Assembly: GCF_000508165.1 (NCBI RefSeq) | Contig: NZ_AYOZ01000001.1 | Span: 248,001 to 312,000, forward strand | From: Marinomonas profundimaris | GTDB taxonomy: Bacteria; Pseudomonadota; Gammaproteobacteria; Pseudomonadales; Marinomonadaceae | Length of the DNA: 64,000 bases | Direction of reading: 5' to 3' | In this document: piece by piece, positions 30,806 through 40,413 of the stretch | Layout of the letters: each line of letters begins with the position of its first letter | Numbering within the stretch: position 1 is the stretch's first letter | Notes under the pieces: generated by a model | Told to the model about the DNA's origin: nothing | Seen by the model: only the letters and a program-made list of their open reading frames with translations | Database searches by the model: none | Translations under genes and position numbers: made by a program

Positions 30806-31813
30806 TTACTGCATTTGATCAACGCTCCATATCGTCCATTTCGGCACGATCACTTCCTTTTTCACTTTAAACTCTTTTACTACTTCCATGTCGACTCGGC
30901 GGTTTGATTTTCTTCCTTCCTGTGTGTCGTTTGGTTTCATTGGACGATCTGGTCCATGGCCAAGCACTTTTAATCTTGAAGGGTGGATGGCGAACTGAGT
31001 ATTGAGTAAGTCGGCAATGTTGTTTGCTCTTTCTAGGGAAAGTGCGACATTGTATTTTTTGCTGCCTGTGTTATCGGTGTGCCCTTCAATGATAACCAAC
31101 GTATCTTCGTTGTCTTGCAGTAGCTGGCCTAAGCTTTCTATTGAGGGACGATAGGGCGTTTTAATACCATACCGGTTTCTACTAAAAGGCACGCTGACGT
31201 TGTAATGATCCACATTGGGTTGATTGTCTGAAATCGAATCTGTATTGGGTTTATCGTATTGAAAAGGAATGACAATGTGACCATTTACCCTGCGATTGGC
31301 TTTTCGTCCGACTTCTGTTTCGTTGGAGGCCAATGGATCGTGCTGACCGTAGCCAAATGTTTTGATGCGGTTTGGTGAGATGTTAAATGAAGTGATTAAC
31401 GCCTTAGCAATAGACTCTGCTCGTCTTTTAGAAAGCGCAATGTTGTAGCTTTCTACACCGATATTATCGGTATACCCTTCGATTAATATAAGCGTATTCG
31501 GTGCCTGTTGTAAAAAGTAAGCCAAGGCTTTTAATCTAGAATGAAATTCAGGTGCGAGCTGGTGCTTGCCTATTTTAAATTGAATATCAAAATGAAAACT
31601 GAATAATTCAAGAGTCGTTAATGGGCAGCCTGTATTATCAATATCACTTCCGATTGGTGTGTTGCGACATTTATCTCTGGCATCAATAACCCCATCAAAA
31701 TCTGAATCAGCTAACGAGCGAATAGGAATATTGGAATAGAGCGGCTGACAAATTGATGAGGCGCTGTATAATCCGAAAAAAACAATAGCGATCCTTGCTA
31801 TTCTGGCGATCAT
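30806..31813 (-). CDS. Secreted protein with two OmpA C-terminal domains
   Basis: 335 residues. A signal peptide (cleavage near SSICQP) precedes a calcium-binding thrombospondin type-3-like repeat (DSDFDGVIDARDKC ... DNTGCP). Two OmpA-like peptidoglycan-binding domains follow, at about 70-185 and 205-315. Each has a TDN motif (IEGYTDNIG and IEGHTDNTG) and an RKxNRRV motif (GRKANRRVNG and GRKSNRRVDM). There is no beta-barrel and no lipobox, so it is probably periplasmic and attached to peptidoglycan through both domains. Two tandem OmpA domains are unusual. No partner genes are adjacent. Confidence 0.85.
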   Translation of the reverse strand: MIARIARIAIVFFGLYSASSICQPLYSNIPIRSLADSDFDGVIDARDKCRNTPIGSDIDNTGCPLTTLELFSFHFDIQFKIGKHQLAPEFHSRLKALAYFLQQAPNTLILIEGYTDNIGVESYNIALSKRRAESIAKALITSFNISPNRIKTFGYGQHDPLASNETEVGRKANRRVNGHIVIPFQYDKPNTDSISDNQPNVDHYNVSVPFSRNRYGIKTPYRPSIESLGQLLQDNEDTLVIIEGHTDNTGSKKYNVALSLERANNIADLLNTQFAIHPSRLKVLGHGPDRPMKPNDTQEGRKSNRRVDMEVVKEFKVKKEVIVPKWTIWSVDQMQ

Positions 31814-31904
31814 TTTATTCTCTCAAAATGCGTAGAGGTATTTTTAAATAGATGGCAATCATAACTATTCTCCCTTCAATGAATCAGAAGAAGAAAAGTT
31901 AGCG

Positions 31905-32363
31905 TTACTTTTTTAACATTACCGTAATGTATTCCCATTCATCTTTCGTGATAGGCATAACAGAAAGCCGATTGCCTTTCTTTGTTAATAGCATATCGGC
32001 CAGTACAGAATCTTGCTTTAACTCAGCTAATGTCAGTATAGAAGGCCACTTTTCTACAAACTCTACATCAACCATAAACCATCTTGGGTTATCTTGCGTT
32101 GATTTTGGGTCAAAATAATAGCTACTAGCATCCCAGCTTGTATGATCTGGGTACGCTTTTTTACTGACTTTGGCGGTTCCAGCGATGCCAGAGGGTGAGC
32201 AACTAGAGTGGTAAAAAAACACCTTATCGCCTTCCTTCATTTCTTTCATGAAATTACGCGCCTGATAATTTCTAACGCCATCCCAAGGGGACTTCTTGAG
32301 TCGTTTTAAATCGTCTATTGAGAACGCATCAGGTTCTGATTTCATCAACCAATAATGGGTCAT
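31905..32363 (-). CDS. EVE domain-containing protein
   Basis: 152 residues from the ATG at 32363, chosen because GAGG lies eight bases upstream; an earlier in-frame start lacks this. The sequence WLMKSEPDAFSIDDL, WDGVRNYQARNFM, GDKVFFYHSSC and VDVEFVEKW is the classic EVE pattern, as in human thymocyte nuclear protein 1. EVE proteins are related to PUA and YTH folds and probably bind modified bases in nucleic acids. The cellular role in bacteria is not fixed. Confidence 0.9.
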   Translation of the reverse strand: MTHYWLMKSEPDAFSIDDLKRLKKSPWDGVRNYQARNFMKEMKEGDKVFFYHSSCSPSGIAGTAKVSKKAYPDHTSWDASSYYFDPKSTQDNPRWFMVDVEFVEKWPSILTLAELKQDSVLADMLLTKKGNRLSVMPITKDEWEYITVMLKK

Positions 32364-32507
32364 GGATACCTCGTTTGCACAATGAAACATACAATATGTT
32401 CACGCTTACAAATATTCTATCTACAATAGGAGGGTGATGATACGAGATTACCTAATATTCGCCTCAATGTATTTTGGTCGCGATGCGCCTTGTAATGGAT
32501 AAGAATA

Positions 32508-33614
32508 ATGAGCCACTTTGCTTGTAAAGAATTTTCAGCATTAGAAAAAGAAATCAAGGACGATTTATTAGAGTGCTACACGGAAGCGCAGCAAGAAATA
32601 GAAAGCATTATAAATAGCATTGAGAGCGATGGCTTCTCATTCGATAAGCTGGACCAATTGTTTCGATCTTTACACAGTATGAAGGGCAATTGCTCTGTTT
32701 GTTTTCTTGATCCTTTGGTTGGCGTACTGCACAAATTAGAAGAAATCGTCGATGGTATGCGTGGCGGCTACATTAAATATCATCCTCATTTGGGGGATTT
32801 GATCAATGTGGTTATTGAGCAGGTTTATTCATTATTGCAGCAAATTTATCAATCTCATGTCGCAGAAAGCGACATACGCGATTTATTGCAAGTGGGCTTA
32901 GATGCAATATACGCAGAAGAAGACGACAGCAAACGACCTGAATTAGCCGAAGTACTGTTAGGGAAATGTAATCAAGCTATAGAAGAAGAAAAAAGTGATA
33001 CGGACGCCGATGCGGCATCCTTGATCGTTAAAGTAGAATTCACCGATGCGCAACAAGAAGACATTCGCTTGTTCATTGATTTTAGTCAAAAGCTAAACCG
33101 TTTATTGGGATACTCATCTGAACGGAGCGAACGAATTCTTAAACTGTGCCAGTTAATCAATGCTGAGTGCTCTAAATCCGTTGATCCTGCCCAACTAAGC
33201 GCCGCGGCATACATGCATAACATGGGCATGGCGCTCATCTTAAATTGCAAAGACAACGAAAAATTAAAAGCCAAAGCCGAGCAAAATCATCCCATGGTAG
33301 GGGCCAAATTACTTTCCAAACATGAAGGCTGGGAAGACGCTGTCGAGATGGTGCAATCGCACAAAGAACGCTTTGATGGCACAGGATTCCCCGAAGGTTT
33401 GGTTGGTTCGTTAATCCCTCAAGGCGCTTTTATTCTCTCCATGGCCGTGATGTTTATTGATATCGTCTGGGGGAAATCCGGTAGCGATTACAACAAAAGC
33501 GCCATGCGCGCGGTGCAAATGGTTAACTTCGAAAGTGGGAAAGGTTTTCCGCCCCATATGATTGAATCCTTCAATGGGGCCATTCGTAAAGTGCTAGTGG
33601 CAAAGAGTAAATAA
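32508..33614 (+). CDS. Hpt domain fused to a degenerate HD-GYP-like domain
   Basis: 368 residues. The N-terminal Hpt domain has the phosphorylatable His 56 (RSLHSMKGN). An acidic linker follows, then a helical domain (about 190-360) whose order resembles HD-GYP: YMHNMGM where active enzymes have HDxGK, NHPMVGAKLL, and SHKERFDGTGFPEGL where active enzymes have HHExxDGxGYP. The metal-binding Asp of HD is Asn and one His of the HH pair is Lys, so c-di-GMP hydrolysis is doubtful. It may be a phosphorelay protein with a sensor-like or inactive HD domain. No kinase is adjacent. Confidence 0.8.
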   Translation: MSHFACKEFSALEKEIKDDLLECYTEAQQEIESIINSIESDGFSFDKLDQLFRSLHSMKGNCSVCFLDPLVGVLHKLEEIVDGMRGGYIKYHPHLGDLINVVIEQVYSLLQQIYQSHVAESDIRDLLQVGLDAIYAEEDDSKRPELAEVLLGKCNQAIEEEKSDTDADAASLIVKVEFTDAQQEDIRLFIDFSQKLNRLLGYSSERSERILKLCQLINAECSKSVDPAQLSAAAYMHNMGMALILNCKDNEKLKAKAEQNHPMVGAKLLSKHEGWEDAVEMVQSHKERFDGTGFPEGLVGSLIPQGAFILSMAVMFIDIVWGKSGSDYNKSAMRAVQMVNFESGKGFPPHMIESFNGAIRKVLVAKSK

Positions 33615-33761
33615 CGAAAAACAAATGTCGAAAACACTATCTAAATGAGCGGTGTGAAAGTGATCGAATAAAAAGAAAGTATCTCACAAAAAGAAAGTAG
33701 CAAAACCTCTGCGTCCCTTGATAGCATTGTGTGCTCTGGATTTGGTTAAGTTATTGGTTTT

Positions 33762-34688
33762 ATGAACACCACTTTGTTGCCGCTTGTTTTCCACTCGCAT
33801 TACAGTATTCCGTTCCCAGCTGGGCATCGTTTTCCTATGTCCAAATTCCGGCTCTTGGCCGACACGCTAAGAGAGCAGGGGATACTCACGGCTGAGAACG
33901 AATACGCGCCCGCGCCATTATCGCTTTCCGTGCTCATGTCCGCTCACGACAAAGGGTATGTGCATCGGTTTATTCGTGGTGAACTCAGCACGCAGGAAGA
34001 AAAAGAAATCGGCCTGCCTTGGTCTGAATGGCTGGTTGAGCGAACGCTACGCGCTGTCTCCGGCACTCTATTAACCAGCGAACTCGCGCTGCAACATGGA
34101 TTGGCGTGCCACCTTGCGGGTGGCACGCACCACGCGCATCCTTCTCATGGATCTGGATTTTGCATCTTTAACGACTTGGCCGTCGCTGCCTCCGCGTTGA
34201 TCCATTCTGGCAAAGCCAAGAAAATACTCATCCTAGACTGCGACGTACATCAAGGTGACGGCACCATCGCATTTTTCAAAGACAAAACCGACATTGTTCC
34301 CGTCTCGTGGCATTGCGAAGAAAACTACCCGCAAATAAAACAGACCGCCGGCATCAACATCGCCATCCCCAAAGGGGCCAACGACCAAGAATACTTATCG
34401 ATTCTACAAGATACCTTGCCCGCGATACTTGACGAACACCAACCAGACTTCATCTTCTACGACGCTGGCGTCGACGTTCATAAAGACGACCGACTCGGCT
34501 ACGTCAACTTAACCGACCAAGGCATCTTAGACAGAGATAAATATGTGATCGAAACCTGCGTTGCACTCAACTTACCCACTGCCTGCGTTATTGGTGGTGG
34601 TTACGATAGACAAGAAGAAAAAGTCGCATGGCGACATAGTCTCCTGCATCAAGCTGCGGATCAGATATGGAAAGCGTATTTGTTGTAG
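33762..34688 (+). CDS. Histone deacetylase-like amidohydrolase
   Basis: 308 residues of the arginase/deacetylase superfamily. Zinc and active-site motifs are clear: GGTHHAHPSHGSGFCIFND (paired His), LDCDVHQGDGT (Asp and His ligands) and FYDAGVDVHKDDRLG (third Asp). It should remove acetyl groups from Lys, polyamines or other amides; the true substrate is unknown. The gene uses more C-ending codons (GAC, AAC, ATC) than its neighbours. It follows the Hpt/HD gene after 147 bases and may be independent. Confidence 0.9.
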   Translation: MNTTLLPLVFHSHYSIPFPAGHRFPMSKFRLLADTLREQGILTAENEYAPAPLSLSVLMSAHDKGYVHRFIRGELSTQEEKEIGLPWSEWLVERTLRAVSGTLLTSELALQHGLACHLAGGTHHAHPSHGSGFCIFNDLAVAASALIHSGKAKKILILDCDVHQGDGTIAFFKDKTDIVPVSWHCEENYPQIKQTAGINIAIPKGANDQEYLSILQDTLPAILDEHQPDFIFYDAGVDVHKDDRLGYVNLTDQGILDRDKYVIETCVALNLPTACVIGGGYDRQEEKVAWRHSLLHQAADQIWKAYLL

Positions 34689-34935
34689 GGAGTACGATGT
34701 ACTCTTTATTTTTGAAAGTCGGACAAATTGCAGTTGGCGTTTTGTTCTTGCTTTACTTATATAAATCGTTCTGCCAAACGTTTCGTTAAATCGAGTGGAT
34801 AATATGTTTAAAAATTGCCCGCCCAGTTCTCTCTGAATTAAAGAGCGAAATGAAGTTTGGAAATGCAAAGCGTTTGAATGGAGTCTAAAGAAAAAATTAA
34901 CCGCGCCCTAATCCCCTGAAGAAAGGGATGGGAAT

Positions 34936-35589
34936 TTAAAAAGGGCAAGGCGCGACAAAAGCGACCCATGCTTTGGTGAAAGGATGCCGAAATTCCAGCC
35001 GATAGGCGTGTAATAGTAGTCGCGGTTCGTTGGTGTATTGGTCATCGTAAAATTCATCGCCAATAATGCCGTGACCAAGGCTTTGCATATGAACACGTAG
35101 CTGGTGGGAGCGACCGGTGTGCGGTGTGAGTCGGACACGGGTTGTGTTGTTTTCGTACGCAATGGGTTCCCAAAAGGTGATGGAATCTTTGCTCCATTCG
35201 TCGGTACAAACGATTTGTCTTGGGCGGTTTGGCCAATCGCAGCGCAGTGGTTTTCGGACTTCGCCACGTTCGCCTAAGAGTGTACCGCGCAGCAAGGCGC
35301 GGTATTCTTTTTGGACTTCTCGTTCACGAAAATGCGCGTACATGCGTTTTTGACATTCGTGGGTTTTCGCCACGAGGATCAAGCCAGAAGTGGCTTCGTC
35401 GAGTCGATGTACGACGAAGGCTTCGCCAAAAAAACACTCTGCTCGATGCAAAATTGAATCGAGCTTATCTGGGCCGCGACCGGGCACAGATAAGCAATTA
35501 GACGGTTTGTTTATGACAGCAAACCAGTCGTCTTCGTAGAGTATGTCGAGCGCCGGTGGTTGAACCGGCGCTGTGTTTTCATTTCGCAC
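34936..35589 (-). CDS. rluA: RluA family pseudouridine synthase
   Basis: 217 residues from a GTG start, with GGA about 11 bases upstream. The catalytic motif VVHRLDEATSGLIL with its Asp, the VQKEYRAL and HTGRSHQLRVHM motifs, and the short length without an S4 domain match RluA (E. coli 219 aa), which makes pseudouridine 746 in 23S rRNA and 32 in some tRNAs. It lies six bases after rapA, and rapA is also the rluA neighbour in E. coli, which supports the assignment. Confidence 0.9.
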   Translation of the reverse strand: MRNENTAPVQPPALDILYEDDWFAVINKPSNCLSVPGRGPDKLDSILHRAECFFGEAFVVHRLDEATSGLILVAKTHECQKRMYAHFREREVQKEYRALLRGTLLGERGEVRKPLRCDWPNRPRQIVCTDEWSKDSITFWEPIAYENNTTRVRLTPHTGRSHQLRVHMQSLGHGIIGDEFYDDQYTNEPRLLLHAYRLEFRHPFTKAWVAFVAPCPF

Positions 35590-35595
35590 GGACGT

Positions 35596-38424
35596 TTATT
35601 CCGGCTTGGTGGTTAAGATGATACGAATTGCATCCAGACGGATCTGATGTTCATCGATTCGAACCAAACCTTCCTGCATGTTGTTTTCAAGCAGTGCGAT
35701 GTCTTCGTCACGAATCGCATTGTTAAAGGATTTCAATTCGATCAGACGATCAATTTCACTTTGGCAACGGTGTTGGTAAGTGGATTTAGCGGCTTGAACA
35801 ATCGGGCGCGCTTGGTCTTGAGCGTTCAGCTGGTGAGCTTGAAGCACTTCGATCAAGTTCTTACGCAAGGCCGCAACCCATTGCTCCGCGACTCGGTTTG
35901 GCACGCCCTTGAGTTTTTCGGCCCATTTATCCGCTGTAAATTGCTGATGAAGGAATTTGCCATTGGAATCAGACAGCTGCCACATTGGTGTCATCGGTAA
36001 AGATTGCGTTAGCTTCAAGCGCGGATGCGCAGTGGCTTCGATGACAAACATGCTTTCAACCAAAACGGTGCCTTCTGGAAGCGCGCCAATCGGTAAGATT
36101 GCTGAGGTCAATTTACCAGAATCAAAGCCTTGTACTTCGTCCATCAGCATAGTGATAAGCGGGTGTTCCCAAGTGGCAAACGCGACGTTTTCACGTTGGC
36201 TGGCTTGGCGGCGATCCAGCATGAGCATTTTGCCTTCTTCTTCAATACCCGGCAGTGCTTCAAGCATCATGTCGGTAGAAGGGCGAAGGAACCATGCGGC
36301 TTTTTTTGGGTCATCGTCCATGCAATCAGCGTAAATATTGAAGGCGTGCGTTACTTGTTCAATGTAGTGGTGCAGACCTTTTGTCGCCTGATGATTGATC
36401 TGTTCGATCAAATCGCGGGCTTGTTCAGGGCGGCACGAACTCATTTCCAGCAGGCGGTTACGGCCTTCTTCCATTTGTTTTAGCAAGGCTTCGTGGTAAG
36501 TATGCGCTTCGCTCAGTAAGTCGCTGTCGTCGTCTTGGCCATGTAGGTAAGCGTGCAAGCTATCGCCGAAGGCTTCTTCTACTTTGTCGCCCGCGCCTGT
36601 GGTACGGCAAAATGCATTAAGCGCATGGTGATACCAGTTGAATAGGCGTTCTTGAACACTTTGTTTAATGAAAGGCACGTGGATTTGCACGTCATTCAGT
36701 TGTCCTAGGCGATCTAGGCGACCAATACGTTGTTCAAGCAAGTCAGGGTGCTCTGGCAGGTCATACATCACGATGTGATGGCTAAACTGGAAGTTACGGC
36801 CTTCACTGCCAATTTCTGAACAGACTAAAATTTGCGCGCCGTCTTCGTCTGCGAAATACGCCGCAGCACGATCTCGGTGAATCAGTGGCATTTGTTCGTG
36901 GAAATCCGCACTCTGGAATCCGGCAAACGTCAGTTGATCATTGAGCCATTGAGCCATGTCGGCAGAATGACAAATAACCAATACTTTGTCTGCTTGGCAT
37001 TCAAGGAATTCTTTTAGCCAGTTCCAGCGCGGGTCTTTTTCCCATAAACCATCAGCGACTTCTGTTTCTGGCTGAACGTGACGGTTGGCCGATACAAAGT
37101 GCTCGTTGTTTTCTAATGGGTAAGAATGCAAGTAGCGATCTGGGAAGCCACCGACAGCGGCGCGTGTGTTACGGAACATTTCGCGACCCGTTCCATGACG
37201 GTCAATTAACCAGCTGATGGCTTCTTGCGCGGCTTGTGTGCGATCTTTGCCGTTTGAATTTGTTAATGCGACAAACCAATCTTTGGCTTTCACTTCTTCT
37301 AGGTAACTGGCGAAAACGTGTTGCCAATCCAGTGGCGCTGATGTGTCGCCTTCTTGCGAATAAGGCAATAGGGCTTCGGCCAATTCTGCGGCTTGCTTGA
37401 ATTCTTTCTGCTGCGCTTGGTAACGCTCGAAATCGTGGTAATGATCGGCGTCTAAGAGTTGCAAGCGAGAGAAGTGCTCGCGCTCGCCAGTTTGTTCAGG
37501 TGTGGCGCTCAGTAGCAAAAGGGATTCTGTTTTTGCTGCTAGGCGAGCGACAACTTGGTAGCCAATGCTCGGTGTTTCTGGGTGCCACGCTAAGTGATGC
37601 GCTTCGTCGACAATGACCATGTCCCATTCTGCGTCCAACATATGCTGAGCGGCTTTAGGGTGTTGGCTTGCCCAATCAATCGGTGCGATAACAAACGGTT
37701 GTTGCTCGAATGGGTTGTCGTCACCGTCGATGAAATCTTCGTACACGGATTCGTTGATCAATGAAAACGGCTGATGGAAACGACGGAGCATTTCAACCAA
37801 CCATTGGTGTTGTAGGTTGGTTGGCGTCAAAATAAGGACGCGTTTGCAAAGGCCATTTAGAAGGCGTTGATGCAAGATCAAACCGGCTTCTAGGGTTTTT
37901 CCCATCCCCACTTCATCACAAAGCAATGCGCGTGCTTTAGGGCGATTGGCAATTTCGTGCGCGAGGTAAATTTGGTGCGGTAAAAGCTCGGCTTTAAGGC
38001 CCATTAAACCACGCACTGGTGACGCAGCGTTGGCGGCTTGATGTTCAAGCGTATGGCGACGTAGGTCAAACCACATGCGACGAGCAGGCGAAAGCGCCAA
38101 TAGTGAATCGAGCTCGTTCTTGTCGTTACGAGGGAATTGAATCAGCGATTCTTCTAACCAATCGTCATCATCGCTGATGCGATATTCGATTAGGTCGTCA
38201 ATTTCTTCTACTTCCAATACGGTATAGGTTTCATCTTGAAAGTGCAGTTGGTCGCCCGCCGTTAAGGTACGTCGAACTAGACTAGTTTGGTCGTTTGAGT
38301 ATTGACGATCACTTTCTGCATCGGGGAAATGCAAGGTAAAGGATTTATTTTGTTTGTCTACTATCATGCCTACGCCGAGATCAGGCTCGTTGCGGCTACT
38401 CCATCGTTGTCCAGTTTGGTACAT
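35596..38424 (-). CDS. rapA: RNA polymerase-associated ATP-dependent translocase RapA
   Basis: 942 residues, a Swi2/Snf2 ATPase that frees RNA polymerase for reuse. The N-terminal Tudor-like region starts GQRWSSRNEPDLG, with the Walker A CDEVGMGKTLEAG near 170, DEAHH near 275 and helicase motif VI-like EQRIGRLDRLGQ in the second RecA lobe. The long C-terminal region is typical of RapA (E. coli 968 aa). It lies between yigZ and rluA with gaps of two and six bases, so the three form an operon. Confidence 0.96.
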   Translation of the reverse strand: MYQTGQRWSSRNEPDLGVGMIVDKQNKSFTLHFPDAESDRQYSNDQTSLVRRTLTAGDQLHFQDETYTVLEVEEIDDLIEYRISDDDDWLEESLIQFPRNDKNELDSLLALSPARRMWFDLRRHTLEHQAANAASPVRGLMGLKAELLPHQIYLAHEIANRPKARALLCDEVGMGKTLEAGLILHQRLLNGLCKRVLILTPTNLQHQWLVEMLRRFHQPFSLINESVYEDFIDGDDNPFEQQPFVIAPIDWASQHPKAAQHMLDAEWDMVIVDEAHHLAWHPETPSIGYQVVARLAAKTESLLLLSATPEQTGEREHFSRLQLLDADHYHDFERYQAQQKEFKQAAELAEALLPYSQEGDTSAPLDWQHVFASYLEEVKAKDWFVALTNSNGKDRTQAAQEAISWLIDRHGTGREMFRNTRAAVGGFPDRYLHSYPLENNEHFVSANRHVQPETEVADGLWEKDPRWNWLKEFLECQADKVLVICHSADMAQWLNDQLTFAGFQSADFHEQMPLIHRDRAAAYFADEDGAQILVCSEIGSEGRNFQFSHHIVMYDLPEHPDLLEQRIGRLDRLGQLNDVQIHVPFIKQSVQERLFNWYHHALNAFCRTTGAGDKVEEAFGDSLHAYLHGQDDDSDLLSEAHTYHEALLKQMEEGRNRLLEMSSCRPEQARDLIEQINHQATKGLHHYIEQVTHAFNIYADCMDDDPKKAAWFLRPSTDMMLEALPGIEEEGKMLMLDRRQASQRENVAFATWEHPLITMLMDEVQGFDSGKLTSAILPIGALPEGTVLVESMFVIEATAHPRLKLTQSLPMTPMWQLSDSNGKFLHQQFTADKWAEKLKGVPNRVAEQWVAALRKNLIEVLQAHQLNAQDQARPIVQAAKSTYQHRCQSEIDRLIELKSFNNAIRDEDIALLENNMQEGLVRIDEHQIRLDAIRIILTTKPE

Positions 38425-38426
38425 GA

Positions 38427-39044
38427 TTATGCTTTGTCCGGTTCAATTAAAGTTAAGCTACCTTGGCACAAGTCAGTCAATATGACTTTTTGCTCGGGCC
38501 AAGTACGTTCAATGACAGCAAGGTCAATCACAATGCTGTCACTGTATGTTTTGTTGGTTATTTCTATGTCGCTTTGTTCCAGCCAATATTCTACTTTCCC
38601 CAATAAAGGGTAGGCGATTTTTAGCTGAACGGGGCTACGCGGGTATACATTTTCATATTCTGTTTGCGAAAGCGCTTCTTGCACGGCTTGGCTGTATGCT
38701 CTTACCAATCCACCTGCACCCAGTTTCACACCGCCAAAAAACCGCGTCACCACCACGGTTGTTTCGCCACAGTCTGAATGCTGTAACACATTCATCATGG
38801 GTTTTCCGGCCGTGCCTTTTGGCTCGCCATCGTCACTCTGATCCCACAAGTGCACATTGTTGGGTGCACCGGCGACAAATGCCCAACAGTGATGATTGGC
38901 GTCTGGGTAGCGCTGTCTCATTTCGTTGATAAAGGCTTTGGCTGCCTCGCGCCCTTTCGTGCGGCTTACGGTTGTAATGAATTGGCTATTTTTGATTTCG
39001 AGGTCGAAGCGTTGTGTGTGTGTTGGGCTTAGGTAGTAATCCAT
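38427..39044 (-). CDS. yigZ: IMPACT family protein YigZ
   Basis: 205 residues. The N-terminal UPF0029/IMPACT fold has SQFITTVSRTKGREAA, NHHCWAFV, DDGEPKGTAGKPM and TVVVTRFFGGVKLGAGGLVRAY; the C-terminal DUF1949 domain follows. YigZ is a conserved protein of uncertain role, related to a translation-control factor in eukaryotes. It is the first gene of yigZ-rapA-rluA and is divergent from rmuC. Confidence 0.92.
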   Translation of the reverse strand: MDYYLSPTHTQRFDLEIKNSQFITTVSRTKGREAAKAFINEMRQRYPDANHHCWAFVAGAPNNVHLWDQSDDGEPKGTAGKPMMNVLQHSDCGETTVVVTRFFGGVKLGAGGLVRAYSQAVQEALSQTEYENVYPRSPVQLKIAYPLLGKVEYWLEQSDIEITNKTYSDSIVIDLAVIERTWPEQKVILTDLCQGSLTLIEPDKA

Positions 39045-39092
39045 GTAAACTTCGATTGTTTTCTCTATAAAAAATAGCAGGTTGTAAACTAT

Positions 39093-40403
39093 ATGACAGA
39101 TTGGCTTTCACAATCAGTTTGGGTGTTATCGGGCTTTTGCATCGGCTCGATTCTTCTTTCTGGTATTGCTGCGGCTATTGTACAGGCTATGCGGCGTCAG
39201 TGGCAGCATGCACAGGAAAAAATGCAGCAACAAAATGAGGAATTACAGCGGCTTTTAGCGCAATCCAAGGATCAGATCCATTATTTGGAAAAAGAATCGC
39301 TTACCTTAGAGCAACAGTTTGCGGCAGCACAAAGTGTTTGGCAGGAAAAAGAAGCCTTCTATCGCGAGCAAAAAAAGCAAAACGAGACAGAATTCAAGCA
39401 AATGGCCCATGAAATCATGAGTCAACAAGGTCAGCATTTGGCAAAAGAAAACGAGCGACAGCTTGGTTCTTTATTAACGCCATTAGGCTCGCAGATTCAG
39501 AAGTTTCAAGAAAGCGTTGAAAAGAGTTATCAAGAAGAAGCCCGTGAGCGCTTTTCCTTGGTGAAAGAGATTAAAGGGCTGCAACAGCTAAATCAAAAAA
39601 TAAGCGATGATGCGGTGAGTTTGACGCATGCCTTGAAAGGACAAAATAAACTGCAAGGCGGTTGGGGTGAGGTGATTTTAGAGCGAATTCTGGAGCGTTC
39701 TGGTTTGGAAAAAGGCCGAGAGTACGAAACGCAATCGTCTTATCAAACACCAGAAGGGCGGCGTTTACAACCAGATGTGGTGATACACCTTCCTGAAGGT
39801 AAGCAAATTATTGTTGATTCGAAAATGGTGTTGGTTAGCTATTTAGCGTACATGGAAGCTGAAACAGACGACGCCAGAAATCGAGCTTTAAAGCAGCATT
39901 TAGACGCCGTTCGCCGCCATATGAAAGAGCTAAGCGCAAAGTCGTATCATGATTTACCTGGTATTACGTCGTTGGATTTTGTGCTGTTGTTTATTCCGAT
40001 TGAAGCAGCGTTTGGCTTGGCGTTACAAGGTGATAACGGTTTGTTCAGTGAGGCCTTTGAACACAATATTATTATTGTTGGGCCGTCGAATTTGTTGGCG
40101 ACATTGCGCACGATTCAGAACATTTGGCGCAATGAAAAACAAAGCCAAAATGCGGTTGAAATCGCACGTCAAGCGGGCGCGATGTACGATAAATTCTCAG
40201 GCTTTGTTCAGGATATGGATGACATCGGCGTCAAGCTAGAGGCCGTGACTCGTACACATGATTCGGCGTTGAAAAAACTCACTATGGGCCGAGGTAATCT
40301 TATTGCGAGAGCGGAAAAGCTTAAATCGATGGGGGCTAAGACAAGTAAGGCCTTGCCAGTCGAATACCTTAATGACACTTCTACTGACGAGGCCGATACT
40401 TAG
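39093..40403 (+). CDS. rmuC: DNA recombination protein RmuC
   Basis: 436 residues. An N-terminal membrane helix (about 7-32) is followed by a long coiled coil (to about 130) and the RmuC nuclease-like domain with GGWGEVILERILERSGL, QPDVVIHLPEGKQIIVDSK and LFIPIEAAF motifs. RmuC limits DNA inversions between short repeats. The promoter must lie in the 48 bases between it and divergent yigZ. It is convergent with the cation efflux gene. Confidence 0.93.
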   Translation: MTDWLSQSVWVLSGFCIGSILLSGIAAAIVQAMRRQWQHAQEKMQQQNEELQRLLAQSKDQIHYLEKESLTLEQQFAAAQSVWQEKEAFYREQKKQNETEFKQMAHEIMSQQGQHLAKENERQLGSLLTPLGSQIQKFQESVEKSYQEEARERFSLVKEIKGLQQLNQKISDDAVSLTHALKGQNKLQGGWGEVILERILERSGLEKGREYETQSSYQTPEGRRLQPDVVIHLPEGKQIIVDSKMVLVSYLAYMEAETDDARNRALKQHLDAVRRHMKELSAKSYHDLPGITSLDFVLLFIPIEAAFGLALQGDNGLFSEAFEHNIIIVGPSNLLATLRTIQNIWRNEKQSQNAVEIARQAGAMYDKFSGFVQDMDDIGVKLEAVTRTHDSALKKLTMGRGNLIARAEKLKSMGAKTSKALPVEYLNDTSTDEADT

Positions 40404-40413
40404 TCTATTTAGT

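Noticed and set aside
34572-34868. 98-residue minus-strand frame partly inside the deacetylase gene
   Set aside because: It overlaps a well-supported gene on the other strand and has no start signal. The gap 34689-34935 shows nothing else.
35117-35501. Plus-strand open frames inside rluA
   Set aside because: Shadow frames of a gene with clear pseudouridine synthase motifs.
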